Part shown: in pieces, positions 52,267 through 60,645 of the stretch
How positions within the stretch are numbered: position 1 is the first letter of the stretch
Layout of the letters: the number at the start of each line of letters is the position of its first letter
DNA from: Desulfogranum marinum
GTDB lineage: Bacteria; Desulfobacterota; Desulfobulbia; Desulfobulbales; Desulfobulbaceae
Direction of reading: 5' to 3'
Assembly (NCBI RefSeq): GCF_016918565.1
Contig: NZ_JAFFQD010000016.1
Coordinates: forward strand, 36,072-100,071
Length of the DNA: 64,000 nt
Position numbers and translations under genes: made by a program
Notes under the pieces: generated by a model
Seen by the model: the letters and a program-made list of their open reading frames with translations, nothing else
What the model was told of the DNA's origin: nothing
The model's database searches: none

Positions 52267-53967
52267 ATGGCGAAAAAAATTACAATAGATCCGGTCACCA
52301 GAATCGAGGGGCACCTGCGTATTGATTGCGAAGTGGATAATGGCAAGGTGACCAATGCCTGGTCTTCCGGACAGATGTGGCGAGGTATCGAAGTAATCCT
52401 CAAAGGCCGGGATCCACGTGATGCCTGGGCCTATACCCAGCGTATATGCGGCGTATGTACCACTGTGCATGCCATAGCCTCGGTAAGGGCGGTTGAGGAT
52501 GCACTTGATCTGGAAATTCCAGTCAATGCGCAACTGATACGTAATCTGATCATTGCCGGCCATGGCATTCATGATCATATCGTTCATTTTTACCAGCTTT
52601 GTGCCTTGGATTGGGTGGATATCGTTTCCGCTACCAAGGCTGATGCACGTTCGGCATCGGCTTTGGGGCAAAAGCTGTCCGGTTGGAGACGCAATGGGTA
52701 TCAGGAAATTAAAGCGGTACAGGATCGGCTGAAAAAATTTATCAGTTCCGGTCAGCTCGGTATCTTTGCCAGCGGTTACTGGGGGCATCCGGCAATGAAA
52801 TTGTCGCCGGAGGTAAATCTGCTGGCAGCAACGCATTATCTGCAGGCGCTTGAGTATCAACGCAAAATTAACCAAGTGGTTGCCATTCTCGGCAGTAAAA
52901 CACCTCATGTGCAAACCCTTGCCGTGGGCGGAGTAACCAATGCTATTAATCCGGATAGCCCTTCGACCCTGACCATTGAGAAGCTTTTTAATGTGAAAAC
53001 GCTGATAGACGAAGTCGGAGATTTTATAAAACAGGCAATGCTCACCGATGTGGCTGCAATCGGTGCCAATTATGCCGACTGGACCACGTATGGAGCAGGG
53101 GTCCTCAATTACCTGTCCGTGCCTGATATGCCGATGGATTCCAAAGGGACCGAGTATCAGCTTGCCGGTGGTTACATCCCCAACGGCGATATCAGTCAGT
53201 TTGCACCCATAGCTTCCCAGACGGATCCTGTGCTGTACGACAACATCAAGGAAAGCATTAAGCATGCCTGGTATGATGGCGATTGGGATCGTTCCCCTTA
53301 TGATGGCGAGACCGAACCAAACTATACGGGGTATGATTATGAAGATAAATATTCCTGGGTCAAGTCGCCGACCTTTAGGGGAGAGCCTGCCCAGGTAGGA
53401 CCGCTGCCCCATGTGGTGGCCATGTATCTAGCCGGTCATGCCGGTACCAAGGAGTATGTTGATTCCACTCTGGCAACGGTTAGTAGCCTGGCCGGCACCA
53501 CGGTGGGCATAGAGGCATTACATTCGACCATTGGCCGTATCGCAGCCCGTGTCATTCGCTGTGCAGTACTGTATGACACCATGAGTGTTTCATGGCAGGC
53601 CCTGATCGATAATATCGGCAAGGGTGAAATGGATACCTTTAACGCTCCTGTCTTTCCGTCCGGTGAGCAACGCGGGGTAGGTTTTCATGAAGCACCTCGG
53701 GGAATGCTGTCCCATTGGATCGTTATCGAAAATGGAAAAATTAAAAATTATCAGGCAGTTGTACCCTCAACATGGAATGCAGGGCCACGAAACGGTCAGG
53801 ATGCCTTAGGTCCCTATGAGGCCTCTTTAGTAGGTAATCCCATTGCTGATGCAGAGCTACCGCTGGAAGTTCTGCGAACAGTGCACTCCTTTGATCCCTG
53901 CCTGGCCTGCGCTATCCATCTGGTTGATAATAAGAGAACGCCGATCGGCAAAGTCAAGGTTCTGTAG
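52267..53967 (+). CDS. hybC: Periplasmic [NiFe] hydrogenase large subunit (HybC-like)
   Basis: 566 residues. RICGVCTTVH and DPCLACAIH provide the four Ni-Fe cysteines. The VTRIEGHLRID start is typical. A 15-residue tail after the last His (LVDNKRTPIGKVKVL) needs proteolytic removal. It has no signal of its own and is co-exported with the Tat-bearing small subunit. The maturation protease follows 15 bases later. Confidence 0.96.
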   Translation: MAKKITIDPVTRIEGHLRIDCEVDNGKVTNAWSSGQMWRGIEVILKGRDPRDAWAYTQRICGVCTTVHAIASVRAVEDALDLEIPVNAQLIRNLIIAGHGIHDHIVHFYQLCALDWVDIVSATKADARSASALGQKLSGWRRNGYQEIKAVQDRLKKFISSGQLGIFASGYWGHPAMKLSPEVNLLAATHYLQALEYQRKINQVVAILGSKTPHVQTLAVGGVTNAINPDSPSTLTIEKLFNVKTLIDEVGDFIKQAMLTDVAAIGANYADWTTYGAGVLNYLSVPDMPMDSKGTEYQLAGGYIPNGDISQFAPIASQTDPVLYDNIKESIKHAWYDGDWDRSPYDGETEPNYTGYDYEDKYSWVKSPTFRGEPAQVGPLPHVVAMYLAGHAGTKEYVDSTLATVSSLAGTTVGIEALHSTIGRIAARVIRCAVLYDTMSVSWQALIDNIGKGEMDTFNAPVFPSGEQRGVGFHEAPRGMLSHWIVIENGKIKNYQAVVPSTWNAGPRNGQDALGPYEASLVGNPIADAELPLEVLRTVHSFDPCLACAIHLVDNKRTPIGKVKVL

Positions 53968-53982
53968 CACGGGAGAAAACTA

Positions 53983-54477
53983 TTGAATGCACTTGTGTTA
54001 GGTATCGGCAACCTGCTGATTGGGGATGAAGGTGTTGGCTGTAAAGCCGTCGAGGAGTTGAACCGGCGTTACCAGCTGCCGCCTGGACTGGAATGCATGG
54101 ATGGAGGCACAGCAGGATTCGAGTTGCTGTCTTTGATGGATGGTAAGGACCTGGTGATCCTGATTGATGCCTTGCGTAATGACATGGAGCCCGGCACCAG
54201 CGTTCTGGTTGCAGGGGAGGATGTGCCGCAGGTCTTTTTGACTTCCATCTCGCCCCATCAGTTAGGTATTTCCGATGTACTGGCCGCGGCGCAGCTTACT
54301 GACACCCTGCCCAGAGAATTATTCTTATACGGTATTGAGCCCAAAAATTTGGATGTGGGAATAGGGCTTACCCCGGAAGTTGAGGCGGGTATGGAAAAAG
54401 TTATCAGCGCTGTTGTCGAGCAACTTCGTAACTTTGGATATGAGGTGAAGAGTAATGGAATCAAATCCGAACATTAA
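53983..54477 (+). CDS. hybD: Hydrogenase maturation protease (HybD-like)
   Basis: 164 residues from a TTG at 53983, with GGGAG seven bases before. LVLGIGNLLIGDEGVGCKAVEEL carries the metal-binding acidic residue; the DGGTAGFELLSLM, LVILIDALR and SPHQLGISDVL segments complete the family pattern, including the metal-ligand His. It should trim the tail of the preceding large subunit. It overlaps the HybB-like gene by 23 bases. Confidence 0.93.
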   Translation: MNALVLGIGNLLIGDEGVGCKAVEELNRRYQLPPGLECMDGGTAGFELLSLMDGKDLVILIDALRNDMEPGTSVLVAGEDVPQVFLTSISPHQLGISDVLAAAQLTDTLPRELFLYGIEPKNLDVGIGLTPEVEAGMEKVISAVVEQLRNFGYEVKSNGIKSEH

Positions 54478-55579
54478 AACCTGGACACCGGCAACAATGG
54501 TCATGGTTGTACTGATTATTGTCGGGATTTCGGTTGGCCTATATCGCATGATATATGGCTTGGGAGCAACCACCAATCTTAATGACGCATACCCCTGGGG
54601 CTTTTGGCTCGGCCTTGACGTCCTCGGCGGTGTAGCAATGGCGGCAGGTGGTTTTATCATTGCCTGCGCTGTATACCTCTTTAATTGGAAAAAATATCGA
54701 CCTATTGTGAGGCCGGCGATCCTGACCGCTTTTTTAGGGTACTTGATGGCTGTACTGGCATTGTTTCTTGATATCGGCCACCCGTTTCGTTTGTGGCATC
54801 CTTCCATTATGTGGCAGTATCAGTCGGTGATGTGGGTTGTAGCGATGCACGTCATTTTTTATACCACGACCTTGGCACTGGAGTTCAGTCCCATGCTTTT
54901 CGAGCGGCTGGGGTGGGAAAAGGCGCGAAGGGCAGTCGGTAAAATAATGGTGGGTGCGGTAATTTTCGGGGTCATGTTGTCTACCCTGCATCAGTCGTCA
55001 CTCGGCGCCGTCTTTTTGATATCCCCTTCCAAGATGTCACCGCTGTGGTGGGATACCAAGCTGCCGTTTCATTTCCTGGTTTCCGCGGTTGCCATGGGAT
55101 TGGCCATGGTCAGCTTTGAGACAGCCTTGAGCAAGAAGTTCCTCCATCATGAGGTGGATAAAGAAATTTTCACAGGTCTGGCAAGAGGGCTGTTGATAGT
55201 GCTTGGCTTTTATCTGCTGTTAAAACTGTACCAACTGTTTACCGTTGCCAGTCCTGCCATGGCGTTTGACGGCTCGGTGGAAGGAAATATGTATCTTTTG
55301 GAGATGTTCCTTGGTGTTATTCTGCCGGTAGCCATTCTAGCGGTGAAAAAATACCGTAATGACCTTAAGGTTATATTTGCGGTCAATATCATCGTTATCA
55401 TCGGGGTTATCCTGAACAGGATGAACGTGTGCCTGTTTAGCCAGGAAAGCTATGGTGCCTGGCGTGGCTTGGGGTATTCGCCCTCATGGAAAGAATTTTT
55501 GGTTTCTTTAGGGGTCATTTCCATTGGTGTGTTTTTGTATAAGATGTCGGCAAAGCATTTGCCTCTTTTTTCCCATTGA
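54455..55579 (+). CDS. hybB: HybB-like NrfD-family membrane subunit
   Basis: 374 residues with about ten membrane helices and no haem-histidine or cysteine clusters. PWGFWLGLDVLGGVAMAAGGF near the start and RMNVCLFSQESYGAWRGLGYSPSWKEF near the end are typical of HybB. It would pass electrons from HybA to quinone. It begins inside the protease gene, showing translational coupling. Confidence 0.95.
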   Translation: MESNPNIKTWTPATMVMVVLIIVGISVGLYRMIYGLGATTNLNDAYPWGFWLGLDVLGGVAMAAGGFIIACAVYLFNWKKYRPIVRPAILTAFLGYLMAVLALFLDIGHPFRLWHPSIMWQYQSVMWVVAMHVIFYTTTLALEFSPMLFERLGWEKARRAVGKIMVGAVIFGVMLSTLHQSSLGAVFLISPSKMSPLWWDTKLPFHFLVSAVAMGLAMVSFETALSKKFLHHEVDKEIFTGLARGLLIVLGFYLLLKLYQLFTVASPAMAFDGSVEGNMYLLEMFLGVILPVAILAVKKYRNDLKVIFAVNIIVIIGVILNRMNVCLFSQESYGAWRGLGYSPSWKEFLVSLGVISIGVFLYKMSAKHLPLFSH

Positions 55580-55697
55580 AAAAAGAGTAATCAATGTGTT
55601 GTAAATAAAACTACATTTTTTGAGTTGCCCCATATCCGATTTTTTAGTGTGATATGGGGCATTTTTTTAACCAAGAAGACAACAGAGAAAGGAACAA

Positions 55698-56021
55698 ATG
55701 AGACGAAGAAGAGTCTTGAAATTTTTTGTCGACGGTCTTTCATGGAAAAGTATTGCGCTTATCGGGTGGGTATTAGTAACATCAACCAGTAGTCCGGCAG
55801 TGGAGTGCAGGCCACTTATTGAGCAGAAATGTGCAAGCTGCCACTTCGTTACCCATGTCTGTCCTGATCTTGCAAAGAAAAAGGGGACCTGGACCTGGAA
55901 GCGAACCATACAGTCAATGATAGAGCATGGGACGGAATTAACCGATGCCCAAGCCAAGCAGCTGGTTGGCTGTTTGAGTAAGCCGGATCAGAAAGTGCTT
56001 GATATCTGTGCTCAAAAATAA
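55698..56021 (+). CDS. Small exported CxxCH protein (cytochrome c-like)
   Basis: 107 residues. A basic N-terminus and hydrophobic segment (about 15-35) form a signal or anchor. The motif IEQKCASCH at about residues 42-50 is a single c-type haem site. The following Lys-rich part holds TIQSMIEHGTELTDAQA, with a Met that could be the distal ligand. The length suits a monohaem cytochrome. AGAAAGG precedes the ATG. Since it lies about 120 bases after hybB on the same strand, it may accept or deliver electrons near the hydrogenase, but that is positional inference. Confidence 0.75.
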   Translation: MRRRRVLKFFVDGLSWKSIALIGWVLVTSTSSPAVECRPLIEQKCASCHFVTHVCPDLAKKKGTWTWKRTIQSMIEHGTELTDAQAKQLVGCLSKPDQKVLDICAQK

Positions 56022-56068
56022 AAAGAACGGTTTGCCCTGAGTGGTGAGCAGGAAAGGATTGTGAAGGT

Positions 56069-56254
56069 ATGCCGATAAAAATGTTAGCAGTGGAACTCTA
56101 TAAGAGCCAGCAGAAAGTACATGCTTTGCGTGATAAGCTGGAGGTCGCTACCGGCCTGGAGGCGGATCGATTACGGCGAGAACTGGCAGTGGCAGAGAAA
56201 GAGTGTGAACAGCTTCGACGCAGGATTGATGCGCGCAAGGATCTTTATCGGTGA
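56069..56254 (+). CDS. Small coiled-coil protein
   Basis: 61 residues, highly charged, with heptad-like helix from about residue 6 to the end (RDKLEVA...RRELAVAEKECEQLRRRID). A GTGAAGG precedes the ATG by a few bases. It sits 47 bases after the cytochrome-like gene and directly before a strong terminator, so it is probably the last gene of that transcript. Function is not recognised. Confidence 0.65.
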   Translation: MPIKMLAVELYKSQQKVHALRDKLEVATGLEADRLRRELAVAEKECEQLRRRIDARKDLYR

Positions 56255-56305
56255 TGCTCTAGCAGGAGAAGGAACAGGATACGCCTCGTTTTAAACGGGG
56301 AAGGG

Positions 56306-56342
56306 AAACCGGACAGTATAAAACAGGCTGCCCGGTTTTTTT
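56306..56342 (+). terminator. Intrinsic terminator
   Basis: AAACCGG (56306-56312) pairs with CCGGTTT (56332-56338), with inner CAG/CTG pairing, followed by a T-run to 56342. It ends the transcript carrying the coiled-coil gene and perhaps the hydrogenase operon. Confidence 0.85.
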
Positions 56343-56356
56343 GTTGCTGGGGGCGG

Positions 56357-57988
56357 TTATGCGGCTTTTTGTTCCAGGTGACTCGCGTCTTTTGAGCTGG
56401 TTTCCTGTAACTCGAGATATTCGTCAAAGCTCATCATTACATCGGTAAAGCCATCCGGGCTGATTTCAATGAGCCGATTTGCCACTGTGGAGACAAACTG
56501 GTGGTCATGTGAAGCAAAAAGCACAATCTCCGGATAAGCAATGAGTCCGTTGTTGAGAGAGGTAATCGATTCAAGATCAAGATGGTTGGTGGGCTCATCA
56601 AGAATGAGCGCGTTGGCCTTGGCAAGCATCATTTTGGAAAGCATACATCGAACTCGTTCCCCACCGGAGAGAACAGCTGTCTGCTTGGTAGCTTCTTCTC
56701 CTGAAAAAAGCATTTTGCCAAGGAATCCGCGAATGAACCCTTCATCAGCCTCGCTTGGGGCAAATTGACGTAACCAGCCGATAAGGTCAAGGCCTTTGTC
56801 CTCAAAGTATGTATTGTTTTCCTTGGGAAAATAGGCATTGTTGATGGTGATTCCCCAGCGGAAGCTACCGGCATCTGCTTCCATTTCGCCGGCAAGGATC
56901 TTGAAAAGTGTCGTTTTCGCAAGGCTGTTGGTGCCCATAAAGGCGATTTTGTCCCCTTTGTTCACGGTAAAGCTGAGATCCTTGAACATGGTTTCGCCTT
57001 CGATTGTTTTGGTCAGTCCGTCAACTTCAAGGATAACGTCTCCACTGGGGCGTTCCGGTGCAAAAACAATGTAGGGGTACTTTCTTGAAGAAATCGGCAT
57101 TTCTTCAATGGTGAGTTTGTCGAGTAATTTCTTGCGCGAAGTTGCCTGTTTTGCCTTTGATGCGTTTGAGCTGAAACGCCTGATAAACTCTTTGAGTTCA
57201 TCAGCTTTGGCCTTGGCTTTTTTGCTTTCGGTTTCTTTTTGCCGAAAATGCAGCTGACTTGCCTGGTACCAGAAATCGTAATTTCCTACATACACCTGAA
57301 TTTTCCCATAATCAATGTCTGCCATGTGGGTGCAGACTTGATTGAGAAAATGACGGTCATGGGAAACGATAATGACAGTGTTGTGGAAGCGGGAAAGAAA
57401 GTGTTCCAGCCACTGGATTGATTGTATGTCGAGCTGGTTGGTCGGTTCATCAAGCAGCAGGATGTCTGGGTTGCCGAAAAGCGCTTGGGCTAAAAGGACC
57501 CGGACCTTTTCTGCGCCATCCAGTTCTTTCATGTGCTTGTGCAGCAATTCTTCGGTAATACCAAGTCCATTGAGCAACACCGCTGCTTCGGTTTCCGCTT
57601 CGTATCCGCCCAGTTCGCCGAATTTAATCTCCAGCTCGCCGGAACGAATGCCATCCTCCTCGCTGAAGTCCGGCTTAGCATAGAGTGCATCTCTCTCTGT
57701 CATGACCTTGTACAGTTCTAGATGGCCCATAATGACTGTATGTAAAACAGTATATTCATCAAAGGCAAACTGGTCCTGGTTGAGAATGGCAACACGCTGT
57801 CCCGGCCCTTTGCTTATCTCGCCATGGTCTGGGTCTATTTTTCCGGAAAGAATCTTAAGAAAGGTGGATTTGCCTGCACCGTTTGCCCCAATCAGACCAT
57901 AGCAGTTTCCTGGGGTAAACTTAATGTTGACATCTTTGAATATGACCCTTTTTCCGTAGGAAAGAGCGATGTTGGATGCTGTGATCAT
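56357..57988 (-). CDS. ABC-F ATPase, YbiT-like
   Basis: 543 residues, two ABC domains and no membrane part. The first Walker A is GANGAGKST, the second is GTNSLAKTTL, where a Leu-Ala replaces the usual Gly-x pair. Two signatures (LDGAEKVRVL and LSGGERVRC) and two Walker B motifs (ILLLDEPTNQLD, ALILDEPTNHLD) follow. A basic linker (about 245-300) is rich in Lys. Such proteins bind the ribosomal E-site. The altered first-signature and second Walker A deserve checking. There is no space for a promoter between the two upstream terminators and this ATG, so expression probably depends on terminator read-through. Confidence 0.93.
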   Translation of the reverse strand: MITASNIALSYGKRVIFKDVNIKFTPGNCYGLIGANGAGKSTFLKILSGKIDPDHGEISKGPGQRVAILNQDQFAFDEYTVLHTVIMGHLELYKVMTERDALYAKPDFSEEDGIRSGELEIKFGELGGYEAETEAAVLLNGLGITEELLHKHMKELDGAEKVRVLLAQALFGNPDILLLDEPTNQLDIQSIQWLEHFLSRFHNTVIIVSHDRHFLNQVCTHMADIDYGKIQVYVGNYDFWYQASQLHFRQKETESKKAKAKADELKEFIRRFSSNASKAKQATSRKKLLDKLTIEEMPISSRKYPYIVFAPERPSGDVILEVDGLTKTIEGETMFKDLSFTVNKGDKIAFMGTNSLAKTTLFKILAGEMEADAGSFRWGITINNAYFPKENNTYFEDKGLDLIGWLRQFAPSEADEGFIRGFLGKMLFSGEEATKQTAVLSGGERVRCMLSKMMLAKANALILDEPTNHLDLESITSLNNGLIAYPEIVLFASHDHQFVSTVANRLIEISPDGFTDVMMSFDEYLELQETSSKDASHLEQKAA

Positions 57989-58000
57989 TTACGTTCTCAT

Positions 58001-58031
58001 AAAAAAAAGCCATTGGGAAAACTCCCATGGC
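58001..58031 (-). terminator. Terminator directly upstream of the ABC-F gene
   Basis: GCCATGGGA and TCCCAATGGC pair (58009-58031) with a single bulged base and are followed, on the minus strand, by eight T (58001-58008). Only 12 bases then separate the T-run from the ABC-F ATG at 57988. Confidence 0.85.
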
Positions 58032-58044
58032 CGTCATTGTATAA

Positions 58045-58077
58045 AAAAGAAAAGGCCCCGCTAAAAGCGGAGCCTTT
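58045..58077 (-). terminator. Terminator of the cold-shock gene
   Basis: AAAGGCTCCGC and GCGGGGCCTTT (minus-strand reading) pair around TTTTA with one mismatch, followed by TCTTTTTT. It is the normal end of the cold-shock transcript. Confidence 0.88.
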
Positions 58078-58099
58078 GTTGCTTAGATGCAGCTAGCTT

Positions 58100-58300
58100 T
58101 TACAGCTGAACAACATTTGCTGCAGAAGGTCCTTTGGGACCATCAACAATATCAAAGCTAACGCGTGCATTTTCTTCAAGAGATTTGAATCCTTGAGCCT
58201 GGATTGCAGAGTGGTGAACGAATACGTCCTTACCGCCATCTTGCTCAATAAAACCAAAACCTTTTGCATCGTTAAACCATTTTACTGTTCCTTCAGCCAT
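58100..58300 (-). CDS. csp: Cold-shock protein (CspA family)
   Basis: 66 residues from the ATG at 58300; CAGGAG lies about 9 bases before. The upstream in-frame extension is not protein-like. [14 protein letters not shown] (RNP1) and [10 protein letters not shown] (RNP2) are the nucleic-acid-binding motifs of the OB-fold. It acts as an RNA chaperone. It shares a strand and a spacer of 102 bases with the DEAD-box helicase, a common cold-adaptation pairing. The leader carries hairpins. Confidence 0.97.
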   Translation of the reverse strand: MAEGTVKWFNDAKGFGFIEQDGGKDVFVHHSAIQAQGFKSLEENARVSFDIVDGPKGPSAANVVQL

Positions 58301-58320
58301 CTTGTGTACTCCTGTGTGGT

Positions 58321-58336
58321 GGCTCCATCTGGAGCC
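58321..58336 (-). promoter_or_regulatory. Hairpin in the cold-shock leader
   Basis: GGCTCC-AGAT-GGAGCC on the minus strand lies about 20 bases upstream of the csp ATG, just before the ribosome-binding site. Leader structures of csp mRNAs often act as thermosensors, so this could tune translation; this is inference. Confidence 0.45.
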
Positions 58337-58378
58337 GCTTTGTAATAAAGTCAAACCACCTTTTGATGGCTTAACGGA

Positions 58379-58399
58379 TTATCTGGAAATTCCAGATAA
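58379..58399. promoter_or_regulatory. 21-base palindrome TTATCTGGAA-W-TTCCAGATAA
   Basis: Perfect 10-base arms around one central base, between the helicase stop codon (58403) and the csp gene. No T-run follows on the minus strand, so it is more likely an operator or an RNA structure than a terminator. Confidence 0.55.
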
Positions 58400-58402
58400 A
58401 AT

Positions 58403-59665
58403 TTATGAAGAAGTGTTTATCCCAAAATCAAAAGAAACACTCTTACTTCTTCTATTTTTATGTTGAGAAGGGTGACTTTTTTGTCGGGGAGCACCTGTCT
58501 TTTTTATCGGTGCTGCCGTTTTCCTACTCTCTTTATACCTTTCTTGCACCTTAATTATTTGGTCAAGAGGGCGTAAATTCATTTTTTTTCCAAGGATACG
58601 CTCAATTTGTGAGATCATTCCCTGGTCGCCACGATCAGCAAAAGTAACAGCCTGGCCACTTTGCTTTGCTCGGCCCGTTCTACCGGTCCGATGTGTATAT
58701 GTTTCAGCAGTATCCGGCACGTCGTAATTAATGACATGAGAGATGTTGGAAACATCAATGCCCCTAGCTGCAATATCGGTTGCGACAAGAACGCTGAATG
58801 TGCCGTCACGGAATCCTTCCATGGCTATCTTGCGTTTCTGCTGCGACAGATTGCCTTGCAGTGCAACGGCTTTGTGTCCCGATCTTTCCAGTTGCTGAGC
58901 CAGACTTCTAGCCTTGTGCTTAGTACGGGTAAAAACAACCGTGCTGGTCATTTCTTTTTCCTGCAACATATGCTTGAGCAAGGGCGTCTTGTGTTCCCTG
59001 GCAACCCGAATAAGCGTGTGCGATATGGTCGGGGCAGGTGCGGTATGATTGATTTGCAGTGTGCACGGTTCTGTTAATATTTCTTCTGCAAGGTGTCGAA
59101 TCGGTTTAGGCATGGTAGCTGAAAAAACCAGCGATTGCCTTTCTTGCGGCAGTTGTTTAACAATTCGACGAATATCCGGTAGAAAACCTTTATCAAACAT
59201 ATGGTCGGCTTCGTCAAGGATAAAAGTCTCGACATGCCTGAGGGTAATGTCTTTTTCCGTCAGAATATCAAGCAGACGGCCAGGGCAGGCGACGATTATC
59301 TCGGCCCCGGAGCGAATTGCTTTCAGTTGTGGTTGTTTTCCCACACCACCATAGACAACTGCACTTTTGATACCGGTGTTCGCAGCCAATGTAATAACGT
59401 TTTGGTGTATTTGCTCTGCCAGTTCTCTTGTGGGAGCGACAATAAGTGCCCGTACCGTTTTCCGTTTTCCTGTGATCAGGTGTTGTACTATGGGCAGGAC
59501 AAATGCAGCGGTTTTTCCCGTGCCTGTCTGGGCAAGGCCTAAAACGTCTTGACCGGCAAGGATGGGCGGAATGGCTTTTAGTTGAATAGGGGTGGGTTGT
59601 GTATAGCCGCAGGATGCGATGTTGGTGTTGATTTTTTGGTGTAACTGGAAATCCTTAAAACTCAT
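58403..59665 (-). CDS. rhlE: DEAD-box RNA helicase, RhlE-like
   Basis: 420 residues. Motif I is AQTGTGKT, motif II is ILDEADHM, motif III is FSATMP, and motif VI is HRTGRTGR. The Q-motif region is at the N-terminus (FKDFQLHQKI...PTPIQ). A basic C-terminal tail (about 380-420) is RNA-binding. It unwinds structured RNA and fits cold adaptation with the downstream cold-shock gene. Confidence 0.95.
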   Translation of the reverse strand: MSFKDFQLHQKINTNIASCGYTQPTPIQLKAIPPILAGQDVLGLAQTGTGKTAAFVLPIVQHLITGKRKTVRALIVAPTRELAEQIHQNVITLAANTGIKSAVVYGGVGKQPQLKAIRSGAEIIVACPGRLLDILTEKDITLRHVETFILDEADHMFDKGFLPDIRRIVKQLPQERQSLVFSATMPKPIRHLAEEILTEPCTLQINHTAPAPTISHTLIRVAREHKTPLLKHMLQEKEMTSTVVFTRTKHKARSLAQQLERSGHKAVALQGNLSQQKRKIAMEGFRDGTFSVLVATDIAARGIDVSNISHVINYDVPDTAETYTHRTGRTGRAKQSGQAVTFADRGDQGMISQIERILGKKMNLRPLDQIIKVQERYKESRKTAAPIKKTGAPRQKSHPSQHKNRRSKSVSFDFGINTSS

Positions 59666-60055
59666 TAAAACTCCGTTGTAATTTGTATCTCGAGACCGAA
59701 TTTATGGTTTTTTTGATGATACAAAATGATAGCGTTGGCTTTCTTCAAATCAAGTATAAAGATAAACCTGATAGGGTGCTGATTACCATTGCATCACGGG
59801 GCTAACGGGTATCAACACTGTATATTTTCTTTCTCCTGGTAAGTAAGCAGTACGAACTTCTATGGATGGCACGAACAACGCTAGATAACAACGAGGCTGC
59901 GAGGAAAACATAAAGGGACTTAACTCTTCTACTTTGTAGGAACGATAGGCGCCATTATACACGGTTGTTTTTTTAATGCAATAGAAAAATGGTAATTAAT
60001 CTCGATAAAAGTGCTGCCGGTGTTGAAGTGAGAAACTTCCATACTTTCGATACAT
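59666..60055. other. Spacer with no gene seen
   Basis: 390 bases between the helicase start and the end of the TrmO-like gene. No tRNA, hairpin with T-run or protein-like frame is seen. It presumably carries the helicase promoter, which reads leftward. Confidence 0.4.
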
Positions 60056-60460
60056 TTAGCCACGGAGCTTTTTTTTAATATCAATAATGGGCGTGCCGTC
60101 AAGAATATCGAGCCCTGCCACGTCTATATGCGTGCCACGGACAGCCAGTACTTTTAATTCAGATATGGCAATGGGGTTGGGACGTACCGGGCTTCGGGTG
60201 GCAAAAACCCCGTGCAGCCCCCGCGACCTGTCTCCACGTGGGTAAACCTGCAACGTGTCCCGATCGGACTTATGAAGCCAGAACAGGACAACTATGATCT
60301 GTCCGGGGTTGACCCCTTCGAGACCGGCCTTGTACTGGGGGTAAATCTCTAGGGTACCGACGTGATCGGACTCGTCAAAATTTTTCGGCGCATCTCTGCG
60401 GCTTTGAATATCTCCATGTAAGATGCCTATAAAGTTGAGCTGGGCCTGTAATGTCTTCAT
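60056..60460 (-). CDS. TrmO-like tRNA methyltransferase (TsaA family)
   Basis: About 134 residues from the ATG at 60460; GGAAAG precedes it, while the frame runs 12 codons further up without a good site. The fold of the TsaA/TrmO family is indicated by FIGILHGDIQSRRDAPKNF, GRL-equivalent FWLHKSDRDTLQVYPRGDRSRGLHGVFATRSPVRPNPIA, and GLDILDGTPIIDIK. TrmO methylates N6-threonylcarbamoyl adenosine 37 in tRNA using SAM. The stretch PxRPNPIA is diagnostic. It is somewhat shorter than E. coli TrmO (235) and lacks its C-terminal half, like many short archaeal and bacterial members. Confidence 0.82.
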   Translation of the reverse strand: MKTLQAQLNFIGILHGDIQSRRDAPKNFDESDHVGTLEIYPQYKAGLEGVNPGQIIVVLFWLHKSDRDTLQVYPRGDRSRGLHGVFATRSPVRPNPIAISELKVLAVRGTHIDVAGLDILDGTPIIDIKKKLRG

Positions 60461-60645
60461 CTGTCTTTCCATTTTTGTTACCGGGTAACCAATCAAGGGT
60501 GCCGGCTATTATACTATATCATGTGTGTCCAAAGTGTAAGCCGTCCACAGGTGCTTCTGATTTGCGCAGTTGTGAATGACCGCTATAGTCCGTCTATGCT
60601 GTCATTAGCAACCGCGTGAAAATGGGGAGCCTGTGACGGTTTACG

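Noticed and set aside
52213..53412. A 399-codon open frame on the minus strand opposite the hydrogenase large subunit
   Set aside because: It lies wholly inside the well-supported hybC gene, has no ribosome-binding site, and its composition is that of an antisense shadow.
59666..60055. Possible tRNA gene in the spacer after the helicase
   Set aside because: No cloverleaf arms, TTC loop or CCA-type end could be found.
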